Assembly: GCA_017451025.1 (NCBI GenBank)
Contig: JAFSSM010000049.1
Location: 1 to 64,000 of the forward strand
From: Synergistaceae bacterium
GTDB lineage: Bacteria > Synergistota > Synergistia > Synergistales > Aminobacteriaceae
DNA length: 64,000 nucleotides
Direction of reading: 5' to 3'
Made by a program: the position numbers and the translations under genes. The notes beneath the pieces are model-generated. The model was not told where the DNA came from. It saw only the letters and a program-made list of their open reading frames with translations, and made no database searches. Shown here one piece after another: positions 23,419 through 31,193 of the stretch; position 1 is the stretch's first letter, and every line of letters begins with the position of its first letter.

Positions 23419-24129
23419 TTAACGCGCTTTACTTTCTTCTAATGCTTCCTCAACATGTATTGAGGCTGTAGAAGATGCGCCGAGTGCTTTAGGTGCTGAT
23501 GGTGAGCTGCTATCATCCTTAAATGCAATGTCCGCTGTGTAGCCAAAAGTTGCTGCTAGATTCTTTAGAATAATACGTGCGTTATCTTTGGCTTGCTTCT
23601 CTAAGTCCAAGCTCTTTAGTACTTCTTGGAGCAATTCCGGCTCTTCCTTTTCAACAATGTCACGTAGTTTGTTAAAGCTGTACGTAGGTTCATCCCTAAA
23701 AAAGTCTGCCAAGTAATCATAAACTCCTCTGGTCGCATCATATACCTTTACATCTTTTAAAGGAATAATTGTCTCAAATTTACACTGAGGCATTATGATA
23801 CTTGCCAGCTTTGTTTCTTCAATGACATTGATGCTTGCTTCCAACATATCGAAGCTGGCGACAATCCGTCCTTTGCAAGTAATCAGTGCCTTACTTTTTG
23901 AAAGCCAAGCTGCTGTTTGTTCGTTTGTTACAACACGCTCGAAGTTACTATGTAGGACGATCATTTCGTTCGCTGTCCTAATGGCAGATAACAAAGTGGA
24001 CGAATGAGTATCATTTTTACGTGCAAAGAGATTGAAGAAGTTTGCTGCCCACCACATGATAGCAGCTCCAGCCACTAAGGCGACAAACACGATAAGTACA
24101 ATAATTGCACTTACAATAATTACACTCAT
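23419..24129 (-). CDS. Membrane-anchored protein, DUF4230-like
   Basis: This 236-aa protein has one N-terminal membrane segment (about residues 3-27), then a soluble domain with TCKGRIVASFDMLEASINVIEE and PQCKFETIIPLKDVKVYDA, resembling DUF4230 proteins (function unknown), and a Ser/Ala/Pro-rich tail. The base composition is visibly more AT-rich than the flanking leu genes, and it is inserted on the opposite strand between leuD and leuB. That suggests separate acquisition. AGGAGG precedes the ATG. DUF4230 assignment is from pattern memory and moderately sure. Confidence 0.7.
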   Translation of the reverse strand: MSVIIVSAIIVLIVFVALVAGAAIMWWAANFFNLFARKNDTHSSTLLSAIRTANEMIVLHSNFERVVTNEQTAAWLSKSKALITCKGRIVASFDMLEASINVIEETKLASIIMPQCKFETIIPLKDVKVYDATRGVYDYLADFFRDEPTYSFNKLRDIVEKEEPELLQEVLKSLDLEKQAKDNARIILKNLAATFGYTADIAFKDDSSSPSAPKALGASSTASIHVEEALEESKAR

Positions 24130-24265
24130 GAACTGTACCTCCTAAAATGGAAAATAATAAAAAGTGTAAAAAAACGAACTGTCATCAGTTAATCTACCTA
24201 TTCAAGCCTGTGCTAATATTACTTCGTAAACAAAGTTTCTCATTCAACAAGGAGGAAGCATTCAC

Positions 24266-25327
24266 ATGAAGAATGTAGCAGTAATTCCCGGCGACGGCAT
24301 CGGCCCGGAAGTCATCGGCGCAACCCTCGACGTCCTGGAGAAAGTAGCTCCCAAAGCCTTCACCTTCAACGAGGTAGCGATGGGCGGAAACGCAATCGAC
24401 AAATACGGTGAACCCCTGCCCGCAGAGAGCCTCAAGATATGCCAGGACGCAGACGCAACCCTTCTCGGCGCAGTAGGCGGCCCGAAGTGGGACAACCAGC
24501 CCCCCGAGAACAGACCCGAGCGCGGACTCTTGGGTGTACGCAAAGGCTTGAAGGTCTTCGCAAACATTAGGCCCGCTAAAATCTTTGCACCTCTGGCTTC
24601 TGCGTGCCCGCTGAGGAAGGACATTGCGGACAAGGGAATTGATTTCGTTATTATCCGCGAGCTCACAGGCGGAATATATTTCGGCAATCACGAGGCCTTC
24701 ACCACACCGAACGGCGAACGTGCCGCGCGCGACGTGATGGAATATTCGGAGCACGAGGTCAGGCGTATTGCACACGTTGCGTTCAAGGCGGCAATGGGCA
24801 GGCGCAAGATAGTAACCTCAATCGACAAGGCCAACATTCTCACAACTTCAAGGTTCTGGAGGGAGATTGTCGAGGATGTTGCGAAGGAGTATCCTGAAGT
24901 CAAGCTGAATCACCTTTACGTCGACAATGCTTCGATGCAGTTAATCCGTGTGCCGTCAGAATTTGACGTTATCGTAACGGAAAACACGTTCGGAGATATT
25001 CTGTCGGACGAGGCCAGCCAGATTGTCGGCTCAATCGGAATGATTCCTAGTGCCTCGCTCGGCGATAACAATCGCGGTCTGTACGAGCCTATTCACGGTT
25101 CAGCTCCTGACATTGCGGGGCAGGACAAGGCTAACCCGATCGGGACGATACTTGCGGGAGCAATGATGCTGAGGTATTCGTTCGCAATGAACGCTGAAGC
25201 TGACAGGATAGAGCGTGCAGTTGACGGTGTGCTGAATGACGGCCTGAGGACCGGGGACATCTACACCGGCACTGAGAAGCTGGTAACGGGTTCACAGATG
25301 AGGGACGCGATTATCGCGAGGCTCTAG
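24266..25327 (+). CDS. leuB: 3-isopropylmalate dehydrogenase
   Basis: LeuB oxidatively decarboxylates 3-isopropylmalate with NAD+. The 353-aa sequence has PGDGIGPEVIGATLDVLEKV, the RPERGLLGVRKGLKVFANIRP substrate loop with its arginines, the VRRIAHVAFKAAMGRRK segment, and the metal-binding VTENTFGDILSDEASQIVGSIGMIPSAS. AAGGAGGAAG lies upstream. It stands alone between the minus-strand DUF4230-like gene and its own terminator, so it needs its own promoter within 24130-24265; no clear -35/-10 pair was found there. Confidence 0.97.
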   Translation: MKNVAVIPGDGIGPEVIGATLDVLEKVAPKAFTFNEVAMGGNAIDKYGEPLPAESLKICQDADATLLGAVGGPKWDNQPPENRPERGLLGVRKGLKVFANIRPAKIFAPLASACPLRKDIADKGIDFVIIRELTGGIYFGNHEAFTTPNGERAARDVMEYSEHEVRRIAHVAFKAAMGRRKIVTSIDKANILTTSRFWREIVEDVAKEYPEVKLNHLYVDNASMQLIRVPSEFDVIVTENTFGDILSDEASQIVGSIGMIPSASLGDNNRGLYEPIHGSAPDIAGQDKANPIGTILAGAMMLRYSFAMNAEADRIERAVDGVLNDGLRTGDIYTGTEKLVTGSQMRDAIIARL

Positions 25328-25335
25328 AGACTTGA

Positions 25336-25375
25336 AGACTCCCGCTGTGTTTCACTTCTTGGGAGTCTATTTTTG
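25336..25375 (+). terminator. leuB terminator
   Basis: AGACTCCC (25336-25343) pairs perfectly with GGGAGTCT (25361-25368), followed by ATTTTTG. Confidence 0.92.
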
Positions 25376-25392
25376 TCTGGAGGCGTTTTATT

Positions 25393-26703
25393 ATGAGGAC
25401 ATTTCGCAAGCTGATACTAGCCGCTGTAATTTTCACTCTGCTCAACTTAGGAGGATGCGGCGGCAGTTCAGATTCGCAACAAATACTGACCGGAGATGTA
25501 CAGTTTGATAAATACATTCCGCTTCTGAACGGCAAAAGAGCAGCTTTGTTCTCGAATCATACAGGGATAGTTGGAGACAGTACTTCGGAAACCGGAAGAC
25601 CTGACGAAAATACTCGTTTCGGGGTCGGAACTGACGGGAATCCGCTAACTTACGGTGAACATATTCTTGACGCACTGCTTGAACGTGGAGTTAATGTAGT
25701 GGCGATTTTCTCTCCGGAACATGGTTTTCGCGGCACTGAGGACGCTGGCGCAACCATAGATAACTCTGTGGACGAGAAGACAGGAGTCCCTATACTTTCA
25801 CTTTATGCCGGAGATGGATCGCATTATCCTTCATCAGAGGATATGGGAAAATTTGATACTCTAGTTGTAGATATGCAGGATGTCGGACTTCGGTATTACA
25901 CATACTACATTTCCATGTATTACCTGATGGATGCGTGCACGTCATACGACAAAGAAGTTATCATACTGGACCGCCCTAACCCGAACGGATTTTATGTAGA
26001 CGGCCCAATTCTCCGGAGCGGATACGAATCAGGAGTTGGAAGGCTTCCTCTTCCAATAGTGTATGGCATGACTTGGGGCGAGCTGGCGCGAATGATTAAC
26101 GGTGAAGGCTGGCTTTCGGCAGGAGCAGATACATGCAATCTGACCGTTATTCCCTGCGCAAATTATAATCACCAGGCCAAGACATTCTTAATACGCAATC
26201 CTTCACCTAACATTAAGGACATGCGGGCTGTATATCTTTATGCCTCGACATGTTTTTTCGAGAACACAACAATATCTGTCGGAAGGGGCACAGATTTTCC
26301 CTTTGAGATATACGGCAGTCCTTACTTGGAGGGTATTGAAGGATTTGATTTTACGTTCACGCCCCGCAGTATGGAAGGTGCTCTTGAGCCGCCGTTTAAG
26401 GACGAGGTTTGTTACGGAGTGGATTTGAGGACTGTTCCCATCGATGAAATTTTAGCTGCAGGGATAAATCCTGAATACCTGCTTAGTGCGTACAATGCAT
26501 ATATGAGTACGTCTCCTGAAGAATCATTCTGGGGGCAGCCTAACGCAAAAGGCATGTACTGGATTGACTTGCTGAGCGGCTCTGACGAACTGCGCAGGAT
26601 GATTGAAGAAGGGAAGACTGCAGAGGAAATCAAAGCCTCATGGCAGGAAGACATTACGGCTTTCAAGGAGCAGAGGAGGCCCTACCTGCTGTACGACGAG
26701 TAA
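25393..26703 (+). CDS. NamZ-like exo-beta-N-acetylmuramidase lipoprotein (DUF1343)
   Basis: This 436-aa protein belongs to the DUF1343/NamZ family, whose Bacillus member removes terminal N-acetylmuramic acid from peptidoglycan fragments. A signal peptide with lipobox LGGC (Cys22) makes it a lipoprotein. Family motifs are AALFSNHTGIVG, IFSPEHGFRGTEDAG, VVDMQDVGLRYYTYY and ILDRPNPNG. It would take part in cell wall recycling or in scavenging of foreign murein at the outer face. No murQ or nagZ gene is nearby. RBS GGAGGCG lies upstream. Confidence 0.9.
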   Translation: MRTFRKLILAAVIFTLLNLGGCGGSSDSQQILTGDVQFDKYIPLLNGKRAALFSNHTGIVGDSTSETGRPDENTRFGVGTDGNPLTYGEHILDALLERGVNVVAIFSPEHGFRGTEDAGATIDNSVDEKTGVPILSLYAGDGSHYPSSEDMGKFDTLVVDMQDVGLRYYTYYISMYYLMDACTSYDKEVIILDRPNPNGFYVDGPILRSGYESGVGRLPLPIVYGMTWGELARMINGEGWLSAGADTCNLTVIPCANYNHQAKTFLIRNPSPNIKDMRAVYLYASTCFFENTTISVGRGTDFPFEIYGSPYLEGIEGFDFTFTPRSMEGALEPPFKDEVCYGVDLRTVPIDEILAAGINPEYLLSAYNAYMSTSPEESFWGQPNAKGMYWIDLLSGSDELRRMIEEGKTAEEIKASWQEDITAFKEQRRPYLLYDE

Positions 26704-26740
26704 AATTTTTGCAGCAGCCGTTTTTTCCACAGAGACGAAA

Positions 26741-26767
26741 AGCTCCCCCGATGATGAGTCAGGGGAG
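26741..26767. terminator. Bidirectional terminator after the NamZ-like gene
   Basis: CTCCCC (26743-26748) pairs with GGGGAG (26762-26767). T-rich runs follow on both strands: TTTGTTT on the plus strand and CTTTT on the minus strand. It lies between the NamZ-like gene and the convergent coiled-coil gene. Confidence 0.85.
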
Positions 26768-26778
26768 TTTGTTTATGT

Positions 26779-27173
26779 TTATATGTAATCGTCGATGCTG
26801 AGATCCCGCATGTCCCATTCGTCGCTAATCTTGAAGTCGTCAGCGTCGTAATCCTCCAGAAGTTCAGGGACATCGTCGCGCAGCTCCTCGAACAGTTGGG
26901 TATTCCGGCCTCGCAGTATCTGCGGAACATCACGCGGAAAAGAGAAGTCGCCTGCTGTATCTTGTTCTTGCGCAGCTCCTTGATGAGTTCCTGTTCTTTG
27001 TCCTCCTGCTCCTGGCGTTCCTCGTCGCGTTCGGCGTAATGTTCGTCCCGCTCGCGCCTTAAGCGTTCAATGTCTTCATCCCATGCTTGAATAATATTCT
27101 TCCTGTTACGTTCCAGCAGGAATATGTATGCCCCCATCACAACAATTACGCCGACAAGTACATAGTTCAGCAT
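26779..27173 (-). pseudogene. Frameshifted membrane-anchored coiled-coil protein
   Basis: The first frame from ATG 27173 encodes a membrane segment (residues 2-20) and a highly charged Arg/Glu coiled coil up to about residue 75. After that its residues lose all regularity, while the next frame becomes coding-like: an acidic tail with RDVPQILRGRNTQLFEEL and ending DMRDLSIDDYI at TAA 26779-26781, just before the terminator. One indel near 26945-26980 joins them into a protein of about 130 aa. No slippery heptamer was seen, so a disabling mutation or a sequencing error is more likely than programmed frameshifting. GGAGG precedes the ATG. It follows the 66-aa gene closely. Confidence 0.6.
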
Positions 27174-27187
27174 GTTTCGTCCCTCCT

Positions 27188-27388
27188 TCAGTCCTCGTCG
27201 AAATGGGACAAGATAAAGTTACGGATAGTTTCGATGTCCCCGGCTAACTCATTCTTGGACTCGCGCAAATTTTCGTCGGTTACGCAGAATATAAGTTTGC
27301 GGTTCATTTCGTTCTGCTTGGTCTCAATCTCGCTCTGCTCTTCCTGAATCTGTCCGTGCATGTGATATAAATGGCTGATGTTAGACAT
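27188..27388 (-). CDS. Small coiled-coil protein
   Basis: This 66-aa hydrophilic protein is predicted to be largely helical (Gln/Glu/Lys/Asn-rich from residue 12 on), with a heptad-like pattern. I recognise no family. The stop lies 14 bp before the start of the frameshifted coiled-coil gene, so the two form an operon. The ribosome binding site is weak (an AGGA at long distance), which lowers confidence in this exact start. Confidence 0.5.
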   Translation of the reverse strand: MSNISHLYHMHGQIQEEQSEIETKQNEMNRKLIFCVTDENLRESKNELAGDIETIRNFILSHFDED

Positions 27389-27431
27389 AGATAGTGCTAA
27401 TCCTATCGCTGATTACCTCCATAAATGCAGA

Positions 27432-27464
27432 ACTCCCCCGGCGAAGCAGGGGAGTATATTTTTT
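27432..27464. terminator. Hairpin between small minus-strand genes
   Basis: ACTCCCC (27432-27438) pairs with GGGGAGT (27449-27455). The plus strand has ATATTTTTT after it; the minus strand has only a weak T run. It lies between the glycine-zipper ORF and the 66-aa gene. Confidence 0.65.
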
Positions 27465-27468
27465 CCCG

Positions 27469-27606
27469 CTAGTCCTTCCTGTCTATCTCTGTACCTATCT
27501 TGTTTCCCGTAAGCCCTCCGATGATTGCTCCGCCAATCGCTCCGGCAATTTTCCCGGCTGTACCGCTGAGGCCGGGTTCAGGCGGTTCGGGTGCTGCTTT
27601 GCTCAT
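27469..27606 (-). CDS. 45-aa glycine-zipper small protein
   Basis: A short frame from ATG 27606 to TAG 27469-27471 encodes 45 residues: a Pro/Glu-rich start, then AGKIAGAIGGAIIGGLTGNK, a run of GxxxG repeats, and a charged end. This is the glycine-zipper pattern seen in small membrane or outer-membrane-associated proteins and in peptide toxins. AGGA lies nine bases before the start, in AGGATGAATATGAC. The coding pattern is convincing despite the length. The function is unknown. Confidence 0.6.
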   Translation of the reverse strand: MSKAAPEPPEPGLSGTAGKIAGAIGGAIIGGLTGNKIGTEIDRKD

Positions 27607-27669
27607 GTCATATTCATCCTATCTCTATTAGCTTCCTGACGAAAGGATGCTCTCATAATACCCAACCCA

Positions 27670-27825
27670 TTACTTGCGGCTGAAGAAAGCAAGAATTATG
27701 TTGACGACGAACATATACAGCAAGGCTTGCAATGCTGTCGAAAAACCGTAGAGATACCACACGACACCAAACCCGATAATATCCAGCACAATTGCGAAAA
27801 TACCGTGGGAAATGCTGACGGCTAC
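27670..27825 (-). other. Possible small membrane ORF without a clear start
   Basis: The minus-strand frame ending at TAA 27670-27672 is open for about 51 codons and encodes two hydrophobic segments (SHGIFAIVLDIIGFGVVWYLYGF, then ALLYMFVVNIILAFF) ending FSRK, a plausible two-helix membrane protein. There is no ATG at its 5' end; a GTG at 27789-27787 is the only usual start, without a ribosome binding site. Upstream on the same strand is TTGACA (27857-27852), and TATTAT (27831-27826) 20 nt away across a C6 run. Apart from this and the tRNA promoter, I see nothing else in 27607-27960. Confidence 0.35.
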
Positions 27826-27938
27826 ATAATATCACGGAAGGGTAGGGGGGATGTCAATACACGATACTCCCTTGAGATGAGATAGGACTCACACCTTCAA
27901 GAGAGCAAGAATATTTTACACCATGATGAAAATTTTTG

Positions 27939-27947
27939 TGCTATAAT
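27939..27947 (+). promoter_or_regulatory. Extended -10 promoter of tRNA-Ser
   Basis: TGCTATAAT, a perfect extended -10, ends 14 nt before the tRNA 5' end. A TTTACA at 27915-27920 is too far away to be a good -35. Confidence 0.7.
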
Positions 27948-27961
27948 CTCCACAATTACGC

Positions 27962-28049
27962 GGAAACGTGGCCGAGCGGTCGAAGGCGGGCGCTTGGAGA
28001 GCGTCTTAGCAGCAATGCTACCAGAGTTCGAATCTCTGCGTTTCCGCCA
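27962..28049 (+). tRNA. tRNA-Ser(GGA)
   Basis: GGAAACG (27962-27968) pairs with CGTTTCC before the discriminator G and an encoded CCA (28047-28049). T8-G9, the D arm GCC/GGC, an anticodon loop CTTGGAGA with GGA, a long variable arm typical of serine tRNAs, and a TTCGAAT T loop are all present. Length is 88 nt. Confidence 0.96.
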
Positions 28050-28071
28050 TTCCTTTACCCCACTCACAAAA

Positions 28072-28635
28072 TCACTTCCAGCAGTCATATACAAATGCAG
28101 GCGGCACGTTGAACATCACAAACCTCGTCTTCATGTGCGCAAACTTCTTCTTGAGGACATGCTTCATTATCGAGGAGTACTGATACGCCACAAAATGCCC
28201 CTCAGGCTTCAACGCCTTCACTACAGAATTGAGAATCCTTACTGTCATTTTTGGGGGAAGGACTGTGAACGGCAGGCTCGAGATCACGAAGTCCAGCTCA
28301 CTAATTCCGTTCTCGTTCATGTACCTGTAGAGTTCCTGTGCATCGCTGTGAAGAGTAAGACCCTCGTGTTCAGGGTGTTCGTCGCGAATCATCTTCTGGA
28401 GTGCCGGATCAATCTCGAACACTAAAATCTTTGCGTCCTTCCTCGCACGCCTCACTATCTCCCGCGTGAAGACTCCTGTACCTGCCCCAAGTTCAGCTAT
28501 ATACTTTGCGTTCTCCCAGTCTACACGGTCAAGCATTGCCCGCGTCAAAAAACGGGAACTCGGCGCAACACTGCCTATCCTGCGCGGCGAATTGGCAAAA
28601 CGTTTCAGAAACGCCATACTTTCCTTGAACTGCAT
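28072..28635 (-). CDS. Class I SAM-dependent methyltransferase (COG3963 type)
   Basis: This 187-aa protein resembles the COG3963 family, which includes phospholipid N-methyltransferases and rRNA-adenine-dimethylase-like enzymes. It has the N-terminal RIGSVAPSSRFLTRAML segment, motif I ELGAGTGVFTREI, the acidic end of strand 2 (FEIDPAL), VISSLPF, and the late VAYQYS segment typical of that family. It might methylate phosphatidylethanolamine or another lipid; activity is not certain. It lies beside the tRNA and diverges from the sirtuin gene. Confidence 0.8.
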   Translation of the reverse strand: MQFKESMAFLKRFANSPRRIGSVAPSSRFLTRAMLDRVDWENAKYIAELGAGTGVFTREIVRRARKDAKILVFEIDPALQKMIRDEHPEHEGLTLHSDAQELYRYMNENGISELDFVISSLPFTVLPPKMTVRILNSVVKALKPEGHFVAYQYSSIMKHVLKKKFAHMKTRFVMFNVPPAFVYDCWK

Positions 28636-28734
28636 CTGTGTTTATCCTCCGTGAATAAATTTTCTAGTGCCTGTGTTATCATTTAGTTTACCCGAATAAT
28701 TATACATACATATACAAGGGAGAAAATTTTTGCT

Positions 28735-29436
28735 ATGACCGAAAAGAAACGGCTTGTTGTTCTCACAGGTGCAGGCATAAGTGCGGAAAGCGGGTTCAAG
28801 ACTTTTCGAGATTCCGGCGGACTGTGGGAAACTTACAGCGTAGAAGATGTCGCCAGCATTCAGGGCTGGTACCGCAATCCCAAACTTATGACCGACTTCT
28901 ACAACGACTTGCGCTCCCAGCTCGAGAAAGCTCAGCCCAACGCAGGGCATATCATCCTCGCGGAACTCGAGCAGTATTTTGACGTGCAGATAATCACGCA
29001 GAACGTGGACAACCTCCACGAGAAGGCAGGAAGCCATAACGTCCTGCATCTTCACGGCGAACTCACTAAGGCCCGGCCCGTCAACAACGAGAGCAAAATT
29101 ATCGACATAGGCTATCGTCCGATGAAGTACGACGAGCGCGACGAGGACGGGGATATTCTGCGGCCTCATATCGTGTGGTTCGGCGAGGCTGTGCCTGAAA
29201 TCATGAACGCGGCCAAGCTCGTGAGGAGTGCGGATATTTTCGCGGTGGTGGGGTCGTCGCTGGTGGTGTATCCGGCGGCAGGGTTAATCCACGACCTGAG
29301 AGGGAGCACCAAGAACTACCTGATTGACCCGGCGGAGGTGGATGTTCCGGGATGGCTGAACTTCAGGGTCATCAAGGAAGTTGCCTCAAAGGGAGTCGCA
29401 ATTATGAGGGATGAACTGCTGAAGGATTTTGCGTGA
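28735..29436 (+). CDS. Sirtuin-family NAD-dependent deacylase without zinc cysteines
   Basis: This 233-aa protein is a Sir2-family deacylase. NAD-binding motifs are GAGIS (12-16), FRDSGGLW (25-31) and TQNVDNLHEKAG (88-99); the catalytic His is His107 in HLHGEL. The four cysteines that bind structural zinc in nearly all sirtuins are absent. The protein has no cysteine at all, and the zinc-finger place is taken by an acidic loop (about 115-140, containing KYDERDEDGDI). Such zinc-less sirtuins exist in some bacteria. The stop overlaps the start of the Sel1-repeat gene, indicating co-translation. Confidence 0.9.
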   Translation: MTEKKRLVVLTGAGISAESGFKTFRDSGGLWETYSVEDVASIQGWYRNPKLMTDFYNDLRSQLEKAQPNAGHIILAELEQYFDVQIITQNVDNLHEKAGSHNVLHLHGELTKARPVNNESKIIDIGYRPMKYDERDEDGDILRPHIVWFGEAVPEIMNAAKLVRSADIFAVVGSSLVVYPAAGLIHDLRGSTKNYLIDPAEVDVPGWLNFRVIKEVASKGVAIMRDELLKDFA

Positions 29437-31193
29437 TGGAAAAGTATGATCCGCTGCTTACCATGTCCGCCCTAAATATGGCGGTAGTGTCTCTCCATCG
29501 CATAAAATCAGCGAAAGACAGGGTAACGCTCGACAGCGAATACAGAAACATCATCAACAACCTGCGCATGGGCGAAATCAACGCTGACCCGGAACTGACG
29601 AGCCTTTATCAGGAAATTGTGAGGATTATCCACAAGGGTAGACTTCGTGATGAGCTGAGAAATGAAATAGAGGCTGTTTATTCACATCAGCAGAAGAAAA
29701 GCATTAAGGAGATAATCTCAGGTAATTTTGCTTCAAGTTTCAGCACTACTCCATTAAAGTGGCTTGCTCGTATGGCGATGTCGTGCGTGTCTGAATACTT
29801 CATGTCGAAAGCTAAGGCAGAACTTACCCACGACAGGGGGCAACTGAATCTCAGAAAAGACGAGCTTGATGAATACGATGAACTTCAGAGAAAATTATTT
29901 GATTCATCGTGGAAGTTGCTGAGGATGTACAAAATACCTGATAGTTATCGTTTGACGCAGAATGCGCTGGACAAATTTTATGCGGCGGTGCAGGAGAATG
30001 ACCCCTCAAAGCGGATGCGGATGCTGAAGTACATAGAGGGAGAGTTCGCTATGTATTCGCCGTACTGGTTCTGTCGGGCACGGTCTGCTCAGGATGCGGG
30101 AAGCCGTGATGAGGCCGTGAGGTGCTTTGCGAAGTTCGGCGAGGTGTGGCGGCCTGTCCTGCGGAAGGATCCGTACAGGGTGGAGGCGTTGAAGTTCCGG
30201 GTAGATGAGCTTGCGCAGGAAGGCATCAGCGGGAAGAACGCGGGCGAAGTTCTGGAGTGCCTTGCGGGGATTCGTGAGAACGCGGAGCTTGAGGACTGGG
30301 CGAACAATATTTACTTGGGGATGATGTACTTCACGCTCGGCGACAAGGAGAAGGCCGTAGAGTCTGTGATGTGCAATATAGATTTCGGGTTCGAGACGAA
30401 GAACATCCGGAAAGTGCTCGCGAAGTTCAAGCTGAAGACTCCGCCGAAGAAGTTTACGGCTGCTCCGGCCAAGAGTCCAGAAGCCCCGAAACCTGAGCCG
30501 GTAAGGACGGTGCGTGAAGAGGCTGATGTTCCGCCGACTCCTGAGCCTGAACCGAAGCCAGTGAAGCAGTCGCTGAAGGTACGTGCGGAGAGCGGAGATG
30601 CTGAGGCGCAGTATGAACTTGGGGCATCTTACGATAAGCGTAAAGATACAACAGCTTTAGGACAGATAGTGATTTGCGCGTGGCTGTGTGTCGGGTGGCT
30701 GGTGTGGCATTATCTGCTGCCTTCATCGTTCATCTGGTGTTTGCTGTGGATTGTATTCGTGTGCTGGATAGCTTTCGCTTTAGGAGTAACCATTATTGAC
30801 GGGATGCCAGAAAATTATTATGAGCCGCGAGCTATAAAGTGGTTCACCAAAGCCGCAGAAAACGGACACGTCGAAGCAATGTACAGGCTGGCAGAAATAT
30901 ACTGCGCGGAGAATCCTGAACATTATGAAGCCGAACGCTGGTACAAGAACGCGGCGGTACGGGGACATATTCCCTCGCAAAAGGCTTTGAGCGCAATGTA
31001 CAAGCTGTACGGAGATGATTATCCTGCGTACATGTGGGCATATCTGGCGTATCTTTGCGGAGGAACTGAGAATCTCGGCAACAAACCATATCCTGGTGAT
31101 TATCCTATATCCCTAGCAGACGCAAGGAAAGCCGAAGACGAAGCACGTAGAATGTTCGACGACATACAGCACAACAAAGGAGGCGCACAATGA
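29436..31193 (+). CDS. Sel1-repeat membrane protein
   Basis: This protein of 585 aa (586 if GTG 29433 is used) has a helical N-terminal half of unknown family, a Pro/Glu/Lys-rich linker (about 345-385), and Sel1-like repeats at the C-terminus: VRAESGDAEAQYELGASYD, then AIKWFTKAAENGHVEAMYRLAEIYC, and AERWYKNAAVRGHIPSQKALSAMY. A pair of membrane helices (about 408-450) is inserted inside the first repeat, between its two helices. Sel1 repeats mediate protein-protein contacts. The gene overlaps the sirtuin gene upstream and the antitoxin downstream, so all four genes appear co-translated. Confidence 0.8.
   Translation: MEKYDPLLTMSALNMAVVSLHRIKSAKDRVTLDSEYRNIINNLRMGEINADPELTSLYQEIVRIIHKGRLRDELRNEIEAVYSHQQKKSIKEIISGNFASSFSTTPLKWLARMAMSCVSEYFMSKAKAELTHDRGQLNLRKDELDEYDELQRKLFDSSWKLLRMYKIPDSYRLTQNALDKFYAAVQENDPSKRMRMLKYIEGEFAMYSPYWFCRARSAQDAGSRDEAVRCFAKFGEVWRPVLRKDPYRVEALKFRVDELAQEGISGKNAGEVLECLAGIRENAELEDWANNIYLGMMYFTLGDKEKAVESVMCNIDFGFETKNIRKVLAKFKLKTPPKKFTAAPAKSPEAPKPEPVRTVREEADVPPTPEPEPKPVKQSLKVRAESGDAEAQYELGASYDKRKDTTALGQIVICAWLCVGWLVWHYLLPSSFIWCLLWIVFVCWIAFALGVTIIDGMPENYYEPRAIKWFTKAAENGHVEAMYRLAEIYCAENPEHYEAERWYKNAAVRGHIPSQKALSAMYKLYGDDYPAYMWAYLAYLCGGTENLGNKPYPGDYPISLADARKAEDEARRMFDDIQHNKGGAQ

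Noticed and set aside
27394-27639. Plus-strand open frame of 81 codons
   Set aside because: No ribosome binding site, rich in Cys/Arg/Ser as expected of shadow frames, and it overlaps the glycine-zipper gene and a hairpin.
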